This document shows, piece by piece, positions 1 to 10,909 of a stretch of DNA of 64,000 nt. The stretch's first letter is position 1. Every line of letters begins with the position of its first letter. This DNA is from Burkholderia diffusa (GTDB lineage: Bacteria > Pseudomonadota > Gammaproteobacteria > Burkholderiales > Burkholderiaceae): positions 682,001-746,000 of the forward strand of contig NZ_CP013362.1 of NCBI RefSeq assembly GCF_001718315.1, read 5' to 3'. A program made the position numbers and the translations under genes. Below the pieces are notes generated by a model that saw only the letters and a program-made list of their open reading frames with translations, had not been told where the DNA came from and ran no database searches.

Positions 1-391
1 CATGCTGCTGCTCGGTAACGGTCATTGCTTCCGCGATCACGTGCTCGGCGTGTGCCCGGAGCTGATGCGCTTTTCGCAGACGGCCGACGGTATCCAGAAG
101 ACCTTCGAAGGCTCGTCGCTCGAAACGATTCGCCATATGGTCGCGAGCGGCGTCGGCATCACGGTGCTGCCGCGGATGTCGGTCGCCGAAATCGGCCCGC
201 GTGCGAACGGTCCCGACGCCGAATTGCTGTCGTACGTGCCGTTCAACGAACCGGTGCCGGATCGTCGCGTCGTGCTGGTGTGGCGCAAGAGCTTCACGCG
301 GATGCAGGCGATCGACGCGATCAGCGAGGCGATCGCCGCGTGCGAACTGCCGGGCGTCGCGAAGCTCGACATGCCGGCCACGATGAATTGA
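1..391 (+). CDS. oxyR: OxyR, hydrogen peroxide sensor (C-terminal part)
   Basis: This is the 3' end of a LysR-type regulator that begins before the window; the frame starts at base 2. The visible segment has the redox motif GHCFRDHVLGVC, with two cysteines nine residues apart. That matches the C199/C208 disulfide pair of E. coli OxyR. The rest matches the end of the LysR substrate domain (VASGVGITVLP). OxyR senses peroxide by forming this disulfide and activates catalase and Dps-type genes, which fits katG and dps directly downstream on the same strand. A hairpin terminator follows, so katG is probably a separate unit. Confidence 0.93.
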   Translation, partial: MLLLGNGHCFRDHVLGVCPELMRFSQTADGIQKTFEGSSLETIRHMVASGVGITVLPRMSVAEIGPRANGPDAELLSYVPFNEPVPDRRVVLVWRKSFTRMQAIDAISEAIAACELPGVAKLDMPATMN

Positions 392-423
392 GCAAAGTGT
401 GGTGCATCCAACGCAGGCCAATG

Positions 424-452
424 AACGGGGTCAATCGACCCCGTTTATTTTT
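424..452 (+). terminator. Terminator after oxyR
   Basis: The arms AACGGGGTC and GACCCCGTT form a perfect 9-bp stem with an AATC loop, followed by TATTTTT. This is a typical rho-independent terminator, 33 bases after the oxyR stop. Confidence 0.85.
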
Positions 453-454
453 GC

Positions 455-512
455 CTATCGCATAGATGAAATTTATCAAATTCAAATTGTCGATAGATGT
501 AAATAGAATTAC
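455..512 (+). promoter_or_regulatory. AT-rich block, candidate OxyR operator
   Basis: In a roughly 67% GC background this block is mostly A/T. It contains the direct repeat ATAGATG at 462 and 493, 31 bases apart. The ATAG at 462-465 followed by TTAT at 473-476 has the 7-base spacing of the OxyR consensus (ATAG-n7-CTAT-n7-ATAG-n7-CTAT), but the second half is poorly matched. Placement between oxyR and katG supports an OxyR site; the match itself is modest. Confidence 0.4.
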
Positions 513-579
513 TTTCATGGATGGCGTTGGACCGGTGGTCCGATTTGCACGCTGAATGCAGGTGTCAAAGGAGGATGTC

Positions 580-717
580 ATGATGCGGTCGATATTGCAG
601 CACGCGCAGCGGAACATCCCGTCGCGCGACGGGGTCGTAAATCGCGCGAGGGCCGCGGCCCGCAGCCTCCGCCCGATTGCGTTCGCGTATCTGGCGGACC
701 GTGTGTATGGCGGATGA
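580..717 (+). CDS. Small protein, 45 aa, unknown function
   Basis: This is a 45-codon ORF starting MMRSILQHAQRN and ending DRVYGG. It has a near-perfect Shine-Dalgarno AAAGGAGG at 567-574, five bases before the first ATG (a second ATG follows at once). About four fifths of its codons end in G or C, as in real genes of this genome. It is basic (many Arg) and has no membrane segment or signal peptide. It lies between oxyR and katG and would be expressed with peroxide-stress genes if they share a promoter. I do not recognise a family. Conservation across species would settle whether it is real. Confidence 0.5.
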   Translation: MMRSILQHAQRNIPSRDGVVNRARAAARSLRPIAFAYLADRVYGG

Positions 718-920
718 GTGCCGCTGCATGCGGGTTCCGTGTTCCCCGACTCACCGCCATTCAGCCATGAGGGAGCATTGCATGTCCGACGTCCCGCAGC
801 CCGCATCGAAGGCCACACCGCCTGACACCCCGTAGCACGACGGGACCACCCTGTTCCGTTTCATCCCCCCGCGATGCTCCACGAACCGCGCCCGGCAAGT
901 GGGGGCTTACGAGAAAGTAA

Positions 921-3119
<2,199 letters not shown>

Positions 3120-3159
3120 ATGTCGCGATGCGGTAACGCAGTCACGCTGTAACGTGAAA

Positions 3160-3192
3160 CGGCCGGTCGCACGACCGGCCGCTTCTTCTTCC
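3160..3192 (+). terminator. Terminator after katG
   Basis: A perfect 10-bp stem, CGGCCGGTCG / CGACCGGCCG, is followed by the pyrimidine run CTTCTTCTTCC, about 40 bases after the katG stop. The short nominal loop means the innermost pair is probably open. Confidence 0.7.
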
Positions 3193-3218
3193 AATATCGT
3201 GTCGAAGGAGAGACGACC

Positions 3219-3374
3219 ATGACGCAAATGATGCTGAACATGCGCACCGCGTTCACGCCGGCCGAGTGGGCGCGGCGCATCGTCGGTGTCGCGATCGTCG
3301 TCGGCGGTGCGGCCGAGCTGGGCTCGCAGGCGCTGCACGCGCTCGCGCCGCTCGTGTCGAGCGCTGGCGGCTGA
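3219..3374 (+). CDS. Small protein, 51 aa, unknown function
   Basis: This 51-codon ORF starts MTQMMLNMRTAF and ends LVSSAGG. It is preceded by GAAGGAGAGA at about 3203-3212, a good ribosome binding site. Codon use is strongly G/C-ending. Residues 20-32 (RIVGVAIVVGGAA) form a short hydrophobic stretch, so it may be a small membrane-associated peptide. It lies in the katG-dps gap, same strand, after the katG terminator and 117 bases before dps. I recognise no family. It is best treated as a plausible but unproven gene. Confidence 0.5.
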   Translation: MTQMMLNMRTAFTPAEWARRIVGVAIVVGGAAELGSQALHALAPLVSSAGG

Positions 3375-3491
3375 GCGCGCGAGTCGCCGGCCGCGCCGCC
3401 GGCAAGTCGCGAACGGATGCCGTGCGACGCGGCATGCGGATTGCTCGACGCATTTTCTCCGGTTCAACATTTCGAATGAGGAGTCCAGAAG

Positions 3492-3980
3492 ATGGCCAGG
3501 AAAGGCAATGCCACGCAGATCAACATCGGCATCAGCGACAAGGACCGCAGGAAGATCGCGGACGGCCTGTCGCGTCTGCTTGCCGATACGTTCTCGCTGT
3601 ACCTGAAAACCCACAACTTCCACTGGAACGTCACGGGTCCGATGTTCAACACGCTGCACCTGATGTTCGAAGAGCAGTACAACGAACTATGGCTTGCGGT
3701 CGACTCCGTCGCCGAGCGTATTCGCACGCTCGGCGTCGTCGCGCCGGGCACGTTCGCGGATTTCGCGAAGCTGTCGTCGGTGCCGGAAGCGAACGGTGTG
3801 CCGGCGGCCGAAGAGATGATTCGTCAACTCGTCGAAGGGCACGAGACGGTCGTGCGCACCGCGCGCGAAATCTTCCCGATCGCCGATGCGGCAAGCGACG
3901 AGCCGACCGCCGACCTGCTGACGCAGCGCCTGCAGACGCACGAAAAGACCGCGTGGATGCTGCGGTCGCTGCTCGCGTAA
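3492..3980 (+). CDS. dps: Dps-family DNA-binding ferritin-like protein
   Basis: Dps dodecamers oxidise and store iron using hydrogen peroxide and coat DNA during stress. The 162 residues contain the Dps signature [18 protein letters not shown], followed about a dozen residues later by the [17 protein letters not shown] segment. These carry the His, Asp and Glu ligands of the inter-subunit ferroxidase site. The N-terminus is basic (ARKGNATQ), as in DNA-binding members. GAGGAG lies about ten bases before the ATG. The position after oxyR and katG suggests OxyR control. Confidence 0.95.
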   Translation: MARKGNATQINIGISDKDRRKIADGLSRLLADTFSLYLKTHNFHWNVTGPMFNTLHLMFEEQYNELWLAVDSVAERIRTLGVVAPGTFADFAKLSSVPEANGVPAAEEMIRQLVEGHETVVRTAREIFPIADAASDEPTADLLTQRLQTHEKTAWMLRSLLA

Positions 3981-4225
3981 GTTCGATGCGGCCGGTCGCC
4001 CGCGTGCGGCCGGCATCGGCGGACAGTACGATCGCGAATCGGGGCCGGGTCGCCTGCCTGCCGCACATCCGTCCCTTGATTGGCGCGTGCGACCGCCCCC
4101 GGCCGCTTGCCGCGGGCCGGAACGGCCCACGCGCATGTCGCGGCGCGCGGTCGCGGGCCATCCCGACATGACGCGAACCGCGGCTCGGCTCTAAAATGCC
4201 GGGATTATCTTCCCGGTGCTTCGCC

Positions 4226-5098
4226 ATGCTCGCCCGCTTTCCCCTGTATCTGCGGCTCGTCCGGATGGACAAGCCGATCGGCAGCCTGCTGCTGCTCTGG
4301 CCGACGCTCAACGCACTGTGGATCGCGTCGGACGGCCGTCCGCGCTGGCCGCTGATCGTGATCTTCGCGCTCGGCACGCTGCTGATGCGCTCGGCCGGCT
4401 GCGCGATGAACGACTATGCCGACCGCGATTTCGATCGCCACGTGAAGCGCACGGCCGATCGGCCGCTGACGTCCGGCAAGATCCGCGCATGGGAAGCCGT
4501 CGCGATCGCGGTGGTGCTGTCGTTCATCGCGTTTTTGCTGATCCTGCCGCTTAACACGCTGACGAAGGAGCTGTCGGTCGTCGCGTTGTTCGTCGCCGGT
4601 TCGTATCCGTTCATGAAACGGTTCTTCGCGATTCCACAGGCGTATCTCGGCATCGCGTTCGGCTTCGGCATCCCGATGGCGTTCGCGGCCGTGCAGGACA
4701 CGGTGCCGATGCTCGCGTGGGTGATGCTGATTGCAAATATTTTCTGGTCGGTCGCGTACGACACCGAATACGCGATGGTCGATCGCGACGACGACATCAA
4801 GATCGGCATTCGCACGTCCGCGCTGACGTTCGGCCGCTTCGACGTCGCGGCCGTGATGGCATGCTATGCGATGACGCTCGGTATCTACGTATGGATCGGC
4901 ATGACGCTCGGATTCGGTCTCGCATATTGGGCCGGCTGGGCGGCGGCGGTCGGCTGTGCGCTGTATCACTACACGCTGATCAAGGGGCGCGAGCGGATGC
5001 CGTGCTTCGCGGCGTTCCGGCACAACAACTGGCTGGGTGGCGTGCTGTTCGCGGGAATCGCCGCGCATTACCTGCTGGCGGGTGCGACCGGCAACTGA
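4226..5098 (+). CDS. ubiA: 4-hydroxybenzoate octaprenyltransferase UbiA
   Basis: UbiA attaches the polyprenyl tail to 4-hydroxybenzoate, the first committed membrane step of ubiquinone synthesis. The product is a polytopic membrane protein. The two Asp-rich Mg-diphosphate motifs are present: NDYADRDFD, and [12 protein letters not shown] about 115 residues later. I start at [19 protein letters not shown], giving 290 aa, the usual family length. An upstream in-frame ATG at 4196 would add ten unconserved residues. It converges on proC across a symmetric terminator. Confidence 0.96.
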   Translation: MLARFPLYLRLVRMDKPIGSLLLLWPTLNALWIASDGRPRWPLIVIFALGTLLMRSAGCAMNDYADRDFDRHVKRTADRPLTSGKIRAWEAVAIAVVLSFIAFLLILPLNTLTKELSVVALFVAGSYPFMKRFFAIPQAYLGIAFGFGIPMAFAAVQDTVPMLAWVMLIANIFWSVAYDTEYAMVDRDDDIKIGIRTSALTFGRFDVAAVMACYAMTLGIYVWIGMTLGFGLAYWAGWAAAVGCALYHYTLIKGRERMPCFAAFRHNNWLGGVLFAGIAAHYLLAGATGN

Positions 5099-5121
5099 AG
5101 CGGTGCGCGCGCTGGCGCGAT

Positions 5122-5159
5122 GCCAACAAAAAAGCGGCCTCGGCCGCTTTTTTGTTGGC
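5122..5159. terminator. Bidirectional terminator ubiA / proC
   Basis: Two 18-base arms (5122-5139 and 5142-5159) are perfect reverse complements, with a GCGGCC core flanked by A6 and T6. It works in both directions between the convergent genes ubiA and proC. Confidence 0.92.
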
Positions 5160-5192
5160 GGTGCCGGGAATGCACCGCGTTGGTCGTTGCGC

Positions 5193-6005
5193 TTACGCGC
5201 GGCCGAGCTCGTCGCCCATTTCCCTGGCGCGTGCCTCGGCGGCAAGCGCGCCGCGCACGATCGCTTCCTTCACGCCCTGCGCATCGAACGACGCGAGCGC
5301 GGCGGCCGTCGTGCCGCCCTTCGACGTCACGCGCTCGCGCAGCACGCTCGCCGGCTCGCCCGATTGCGCGGCCAGTTGCGCGGCGCCCGCGAACGTGGCG
5401 ACCGCGAGCGCGCGGCCCTGTTCGTCGTTCATGCCGAGGCGGCGCGCGGCTTCCTGCAGCGCTTCGATGAAATAGAACACGTAGGCCGGGCCGCTGCCCG
5501 AGATTGCCGTGACCGCGTCGAGCTGCGCTTCGTCGTCGAACCACACGATTTCGCCGACCGCGCCGAGCACGTTCGACGCGAGCTCGCGACCGGCCGCGTC
5601 GACGCCCGGCAGCGCGGCGAGACCCGTCACGCCCATGCCGACCAGTGCGGGCGTGTTCGGCATCGTGCGCACGACGCGCGCGTAGTCGCCGAGCCAGCGG
5701 GCGAGGTCGGCGCCGCGGATGCCCGCCGCGATGCTGATCACGAGCTGCGATTTCAAATGCGGCGCGAGCGCCTGCGCGACGTCCTTCAGCACCTGCGGTT
5801 TCACCGCGAGCACGATCGCGTCGTAGTCGGCGAGCGTCGCGTCGATGGCGGCACCGGTGCCGATGCCGAACTGCTGCGCCGCGCGCGCGCGGACGTCCTC
5901 GTTGACGTCGATGGCATACAGGCCGTCAGCGCCGACGCCGCGCTTGATCAGGCCGCCGATGAGGGCCGCGGCCATGTTGCCGCCGCCGATGAATGCGATT
6001 TTCAT
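5193..6005 (-). CDS. proC: Pyrroline-5-carboxylate reductase ProC
   Basis: ProC reduces 1-pyrroline-5-carboxylate to proline with NAD(P)H, the last step of proline synthesis. The start MKIAFIGGGNMAAALIGGL carries the GxGxMA dinucleotide-binding loop. The family C-terminal signature is present (AVTAISGSGPAYVFYFIEAL and the threonine/glycine-rich TSKGGTTAAAL). The 270 residues are the expected length. The frame is open well upstream, but the Rossmann loop fixes the ATG at 6005. It lies 50 bases after yggS on the same strand, a very common pairing. Confidence 0.96.
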   Translation of the reverse strand: MKIAFIGGGNMAAALIGGLIKRGVGADGLYAIDVNEDVRARAAQQFGIGTGAAIDATLADYDAIVLAVKPQVLKDVAQALAPHLKSQLVISIAAGIRGADLARWLGDYARVVRTMPNTPALVGMGVTGLAALPGVDAAGRELASNVLGAVGEIVWFDDEAQLDAVTAISGSGPAYVFYFIEALQEAARRLGMNDEQGRALAVATFAGAAQLAAQSGEPASVLRERVTSKGGTTAAALASFDAQGVKEAIVRGALAAEARAREMGDELGRA

Positions 6006-6055
6006 GATGTCCGATTGAGCAGGTAAGTGAACGGAAAGGCGGGAAAGGGCAGCGC

Positions 6056-6754
6056 TCAGTGCGAATAGTCGCGCGCGCCGAAGATCGCGGTGCCGACGCG
6101 CACGATCGTCGCGCCTTCGAGCACCGCGGCTTCGAGATCGGCGGACATGCCCATCGACAACGTGTCGAGCGGCAGGCCTTCGGCGCGCAATGCGTCGAAC
6201 AGCGCGCGCAGCGCGCGATGCGGCACGCGTTGCGCGTCGGTATCGCCGGCCGGCTCGGGAATCGCCATCAGGCCGCGCAGGCGAAGTGCCGGCAGCGCGG
6301 CGACCGCGCGCGCGAACTCGGCCACGTCGGCCGGCGCGACGCCGCTCTTCGACGCCTCGCCGCTGATGTTTACCTGCACGCACACGTTGAGCGGCGGCAG
6401 GTGCGCGGGACGCTGTTCGGCGAGGCGCTGCGCGATCTTCAGCCGGTCGATCGAATGGACCCAGTCGAACCGTTCGGCGACCGGGCGCGTCTTGTTCGAT
6501 TGCAGCGGCCCGATGAAATGCCATTCGAGGTTCGCGCGAAGATCGGCGAGCGCGTCGATCTTGTCGATCGATTCCTGCACGTAGTTCTCGCCGAACGCGC
6601 GTTGTCCGGCCGCATGCGCGGCGCGCACGTCGTCGGCGGGAAAAGTCTTCGACACGGCGAGCAGCGAGACGGCGGCGGGATCGCGGCCGGCGGCGCGGGC
6701 GGCGTCGGCGATGCGGCGGTGAACGGAGTCGAGACGAGCGGCGAAGTCGGACAT
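6056..6754 (-). CDS. yggS: YggS-family PLP homeostasis protein
   Basis: This PLP-binding alanine-racemase-fold protein of the YggS/PROSC family buffers pyridoxal phosphate and has no known catalytic activity. The PLP-lysine motif LLAVSKTFPADDVRAAH is near residue 37. GENYVQE, WHFIGPLQSNK and SMGMSADLEAAV follow in the family order. Length is 232 aa from MSDFAARLDSVHRR. It is upstream of proC in the same direction, the conserved arrangement; co-transcription is likely. Confidence 0.95.
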   Translation of the reverse strand: MSDFAARLDSVHRRIADAARAAGRDPAAVSLLAVSKTFPADDVRAAHAAGQRAFGENYVQESIDKIDALADLRANLEWHFIGPLQSNKTRPVAERFDWVHSIDRLKIAQRLAEQRPAHLPPLNVCVQVNISGEASKSGVAPADVAEFARAVAALPALRLRGLMAIPEPAGDTDAQRVPHRALRALFDALRAEGLPLDTLSMGMSADLEAAVLEGATIVRVGTAIFGARDYSH

Positions 6755-6876
6755 GACGGGCACGGAAGCAGGCACGGGAAGCGAGTACGGCGGCGAGTAC
6801 GGTGACGAATGCGGCACGGCACGCGCCGCTTCGATTCGCCCATTATACGGATGCCGACGCGGACGCCGACGCCGCG

Positions 6877-8103
6877 CTACCCGTACAGCAGATGCTCGAC
6901 CAGCTGGATCCAGTGCGTGACCGGTATCTGCGCGCCGCTTTGCAGATGCGCGATGCAGCCGACGTTGCCGGACACGATCATCTGCGGCTCGAGCGCCTGC
7001 AGCTTTAGCAGCTTCTGCTTGCGCAGCCGGTACGACAGCGACGGCTGCGTGAGCGAATAGGTGCCGGCCGACCCGCAGCACAGATGGCTGTCGGCCGGCA
7101 GCCGCACGTCGATGCCGAGCGTCTCGAGCAGGCGCTCGACCTTGCCGCGCGACTGCTGGCCGTGCTGCAGCGTGCACGGCGGGTGATATGCGACGGTATG
7201 GATCGCGCGGCGCCGCGCAAGCGTCGAGATCTCGGTCTCGAACGCGAGCAGCACGTCGGAGATGTCGCGCGTCAGCGCGCCGATGCGCTGCGCCTTTTCC
7301 GCATAGGCCGGATCGTCGCGCAGCAGGTGCGCGTATTCGAGCACCGTCGCGCCGCAGCCCGATGCATTCATCACGATCGCCTCGGCGCCTTGCTCGACGT
7401 ACGGCCACCACGCGTCGATGTTGCGGCGCGCGTCGTCGAGCGCTTCATCGTGATAGTTCAGGTGCAGGCGGATCGCGCCGCAGCAGCCCGCTTCGGGCGC
7501 GACGACCGTCTCGATGCCGAGCGCGTCGAGCACGCGCGCGGTCGCGATGTTGATGTTCGGCAGCATCGACGGCTGCACGCAGCCGGCGAGCATCAGCATC
7601 TTGCGCGGATGCGTGCGCTGCGGCCATTCGAGCAGCCGCGTGCGCGGCGGCACCTTGTCGCGCAGCCGTTTCGGCAAGAGCGGCCGCACGTGCTGGCCGA
7701 GCCGCATGACCGGCGAGAACAGCGCCGCGTTCGGCACGAGGCTCGCGAGCACGCGGCGCACGAGCCGTTGCTGCACGGGGCGCTGCACTTGCGCTTCGAC
7801 GTGCTTGCGGCCGATCTCGACGAGCCGGCCGTACTGGACACCCGACGGGCAGGTCGTCTCGCAGCTGCGGCAGGTGAGGCAGCGGTCGAGGTGCTGCTGC
7901 GTGCTGCGCGTGACGGGCGCGCCTTCGACCATCTGCTTGATCAGGTAGATGCGGCCGCGCGGGCCGTCGAGTTCGTCGCCGAGCAACTGGTAGGTCGGGC
8001 ACGTCGCGGTGCAGAAGCCGCAATGCACGCACTTGCGCAGGATCGCGTCGGCCTCGTCGCCGTCGGGCGTGTTGCGGATGAAATCGGCGAGGTTCGTTTG
8101 CAT
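6877..8103 (-). CDS. glcF: Glycolate oxidase iron-sulfur subunit GlcF
   Basis: GlcF carries electrons from the FAD subunits GlcD/GlcE to the respiratory chain. Two 4Fe-4S motifs are visible near the N-terminus (CVHCGFCTATCP and CLTCRSCETTCP). Two CCG domains are also present, with the cysteine pairs GCCGAIRLHL and LCCGSAGTYS. At 408 aa it is full length. It is the last gene of the leftward glcD-glcE-glcF set, starting seven bases after the glcE stop. Downstream on the same strand is yggS. Confidence 0.96.
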   Translation of the reverse strand: MQTNLADFIRNTPDGDEADAILRKCVHCGFCTATCPTYQLLGDELDGPRGRIYLIKQMVEGAPVTRSTQQHLDRCLTCRSCETTCPSGVQYGRLVEIGRKHVEAQVQRPVQQRLVRRVLASLVPNAALFSPVMRLGQHVRPLLPKRLRDKVPPRTRLLEWPQRTHPRKMLMLAGCVQPSMLPNINIATARVLDALGIETVVAPEAGCCGAIRLHLNYHDEALDDARRNIDAWWPYVEQGAEAIVMNASGCGATVLEYAHLLRDDPAYAEKAQRIGALTRDISDVLLAFETEISTLARRRAIHTVAYHPPCTLQHGQQSRGKVERLLETLGIDVRLPADSHLCCGSAGTYSLTQPSLSYRLRKQKLLKLQALEPQMIVSGNVGCIAHLQSGAQIPVTHWIQLVEHLLYG

Positions 8104-8110
8104 CGAGCCC

Positions 8111-9199
8111 TCAGAGATCAGGATAGAGCCGGCCGCGATTGAAGATGCGCGCGGGATCGAACGCAGTCTTCAGCCCGCGGTGAATCTTCATCAGCGGCGC
8201 GGGCAGCGGCGTGAACACGCCCGCGCTGCGGTCGTAGGAATCGCCGGCGCGGAACAGCGTCGCATGGCCGCCGGCCTGCTTCGCGCTCATGCGCACCGTT
8301 TGCGCATCGGCGTCGGTGATCCACCAGCGCTGCGCGCCGCCCCATTCCATCAACTGGGTGCCGGGCAGGTGCATCGGTTCGGTGATCGACGGCAGCGCGA
8401 GGCGCCACAGCGCATAGCCGGGCGGAATGCCATTGAAGAATGGATCCGTGTGCTCGCGCAGGCCGGCCCAGAAGCGCTCGGCCTCGACCGCGTCGACGAC
8501 TTCGCCGCCGAGCAGCGTCTTCGCCGATTTCACGGCGGCCTCGGCGCCCGACAGCCGCAGCACCAGCGTGCCGTTGCGCCATGCGCTGGCGCTGACGGGC
8601 AGCGGATGGCCGCCCCATTCGTTGAGCTTGCGCACCGCGTCCGTCGCGGTCATCTCGAACTTCAGCGTGACTTCAGCGACCGGCACCGGCAGCACCTTGA
8701 TCGACAGGTCGAGCATCAGCCCGAGCGTGCCGAGCGAGCCGGCCATCAGCCGCGACACGTCGTAGCCGGCGACATTCTTCACGACCTGTCCGCCGAAGCG
8801 CAGCACTTCGCCGCGCCCGTTCATCAGCGTGACGCCGAGCACGAAATCGCGTGGCGCGCCGCAGGTCGCGCGACGCGGGCCCGCGAGGCCCGCCGCGATG
8901 CAGCCGCCGACGGTGGCCGCGCGGCCAAAATGCGGCGGCTCGAACGGCAGCATCTGGCCGCGCTCGGCGAGGACGGTTTCAAGCTGCGCGAGCGGCGTGC
9001 CCGCGCGGACCGTGACGACGAGCTCGGCCGGGTCGTACGACACGACGCCCTGAAATGCGCGCGTGTCGAGTATTTCGCCGTCCAGCGCCTGGCCGTACCA
9101 GTCCTTGGTGCCGCCGCCGCGAATCCGCAGCGGCCGGCCGTCGGCACTGGCGGCACGGATGCGCTCGGCCCATCCGGCGACGATGTCGTCCTCTTCCAT
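8111..9199 (-). CDS. glcE: Glycolate oxidase FAD-binding subunit GlcE
   Basis: GlcE is the second, shorter FAD-domain subunit of glycolate dehydrogenase, which oxidises glycolate to glyoxylate. It has the PCMH-type FAD domain: IRGGGTKDW near residue 27, GGCIAAGLAGPRR, and NVAGYDVSRLMAGSLGTLG. Length is 362 aa from MEEDDIVAGW, the usual GlcE size. The frame stays open upstream to 9526, but that extension overlaps the glcD end and has no family similarity. It sits between glcD and glcF. Confidence 0.94.
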   Translation of the reverse strand: MEEDDIVAGWAERIRAASADGRPLRIRGGGTKDWYGQALDGEILDTRAFQGVVSYDPAELVVTVRAGTPLAQLETVLAERGQMLPFEPPHFGRAATVGGCIAAGLAGPRRATCGAPRDFVLGVTLMNGRGEVLRFGGQVVKNVAGYDVSRLMAGSLGTLGLMLDLSIKVLPVPVAEVTLKFEMTATDAVRKLNEWGGHPLPVSASAWRNGTLVLRLSGAEAAVKSAKTLLGGEVVDAVEAERFWAGLREHTDPFFNGIPPGYALWRLALPSITEPMHLPGTQLMEWGGAQRWWITDADAQTVRMSAKQAGGHATLFRAGDSYDRSAGVFTPLPAPLMKIHRGLKTAFDPARIFNRGRLYPDL

Positions 9200-9377
9200 G
9201 TTCTGTTGCTGCCTCGTTGTTGTCCGGTCGATTGTACCGGGGTGGCGCGAATCCACATCGCGACTATCCCTAAGCCCGGTATGGCGAAGGCACGCAGCCG
9301 CCGCGCGCACGATCGGCGCGGGCGGGGCGGCACATCGCGGCCCGCGCGTCGACACGGGCCGCGCAACCGTGCGGCGC

Positions 9378-10871
9378 TCAGAAGCGCGGCAGGTCGGGGT
9401 GCGGCAGCAGCCCCCCGCGCACGTGCTGGCGGCCGTACTCCGCGCAACGCGCGCGGGTCGGGATGCCCTTGTCGGGATTGAGCAGCCCGGCCGGATCGAA
9501 CGCGCGCTTGACCGCGAAGAACGCATCGCGCTCCTGCGGCGAGAACTGTACGCACATCGAATTGAGCTTTTCGATGCCGACGCCGTGCTCGCCCGTCACG
9601 CTGCCGCCGAATTCCACGCAGCACTCGAGGATTTCCGCGCCGAACTGTTCGGCGCGGTGCAGTTCGTCCGGATCGTTCGCGTTGTAGAGGATCAGCGGAT
9701 GCATGTTGCCGTCGCCGGCATGGAACACGTTGATGCAGCGCAGCCCGTAGCGCGTCTCGAGTTGTTCGATGCGCGCGAGCAGCGGGCCGATCGCGCGGCG
9801 CGGCACGGTGCCGTCCATGCAGTAATAGTCGGCGGAAATGCGCCCGGCGGCCGGAAACGCGTTCTTGCGGCCGGACCAGAAGCGCAGCCGCTCGCTTTCG
9901 TTGCGCGACACCTGGATGCGCGTCGCGCCATGTTCGCGCAGCACGGCCGTCATGCGGACGATTTCCTCCGCGACCTCCTCGGGCGTGCCATCCGATTCGC
10001 ACAGCAGGATTGCCTTCGCGTCGACGTCGTAGCCCGCGTGCGTGAACGCCTCGACGGCCTGCGTGGCCGGCTTGTCCATCATTTCGAGCCCGGCCGGGAT
10101 GATGCCCGCCGCGATGATCGCGGCGACCGCCTCGCCGCCCTTCACGACATCGTCGAAGCTCGCCATCACGAGCTGCGCGGTCTGCGGTTTCGGGATCAGC
10201 TTCACCGTGACCTCGGTGACGATCGCGAACATCCCTTCGCTGCCGATCATCACCGCGAGCAGGTCGAGGCCCGGCGTGTCGAGGCCGAGCGAGCCGAATT
10301 CGACGATCTCGCCGTCGATCGTGACCGCGCGCACGCGCATCACGTTGTGCACCGTCAGCCCGTATTTCAGGCAGTGGACACCACCGGAATTTTCCGCGAC
10401 GTTGCCGCCGATCGTGCAGGCGATCTGCGACGAAGGATCGGGTGCGTAGTAGAGCCCGTAAGGCGCGGCGGCTTCCGAAATCGCGAGGTTGCGCACGCCG
10501 GGCTGCACGGTGGCGGTGCGCGCGTACGGATCGACCTCGACGATGCGCGTGAAGCGTGCGAGCGACAGCACCACGCCGTTTCCGATCGGCAGCGCGCCGC
10601 CGGACAGGCTCGTGCCGGCGCCGCGCGGCACGATCGGCACCTCCATGCGTCGGCAGATCTGCACGATCCGCTGCACCTGCGATTCGGTTTCGGGCAGCGC
10701 GACCGCGAGCGGCAGCCGGCGATACGCGGACAGGCCGTCGCATTCGTACGGGGCGGTGTCTTCGTCGCGGAACAGCAGGCAATGCGTCGGCAGCACGGCC
10801 ATCAGCGCCTGCACGACTTCGCGCTGGCGCTGGGCGCGCATCGCGCTCGACAGTTCGACGGAAGCGTTCAT
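9378..10871 (-). CDS. glcD: Glycolate oxidase FAD-linked subunit GlcD
   Basis: GlcD is the catalytic FAD subunit of glycolate dehydrogenase. At 497 aa it matches E. coli GlcD in length. The FAD domain shows PRGAGTSLSGGALP and GGNVAENSGGVHCLKYG. The C-terminal cap has FHAGDGNMHPLI and GEHGVGIEK, the typical His-bearing catalytic segments of FAD-linked 2-hydroxyacid oxidases. GGAGACTCC lies just before the ATG. Downstream (leftward) is glcE after 178 non-coding bases; upstream is a related oxidase 38 bases away. Confidence 0.94.
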   Translation of the reverse strand: MNASVELSSAMRAQRQREVVQALMAVLPTHCLLFRDEDTAPYECDGLSAYRRLPLAVALPETESQVQRIVQICRRMEVPIVPRGAGTSLSGGALPIGNGVVLSLARFTRIVEVDPYARTATVQPGVRNLAISEAAAPYGLYYAPDPSSQIACTIGGNVAENSGGVHCLKYGLTVHNVMRVRAVTIDGEIVEFGSLGLDTPGLDLLAVMIGSEGMFAIVTEVTVKLIPKPQTAQLVMASFDDVVKGGEAVAAIIAAGIIPAGLEMMDKPATQAVEAFTHAGYDVDAKAILLCESDGTPEEVAEEIVRMTAVLREHGATRIQVSRNESERLRFWSGRKNAFPAAGRISADYYCMDGTVPRRAIGPLLARIEQLETRYGLRCINVFHAGDGNMHPLILYNANDPDELHRAEQFGAEILECCVEFGGSVTGEHGVGIEKLNSMCVQFSPQERDAFFAVKRAFDPAGLLNPDKGIPTRARCAEYGRQHVRGGLLPHPDLPRF

Positions 10872-10909
10872 GGAGTCTCCTGCGGGCGGCGCGGCTGCGC
10901 GCTGCCGTG

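Noticed and set aside
9200-9526. Extended N-terminus for GlcE
   Set aside because: It overlaps the 3' end of glcD and is unlike GlcE proteins.
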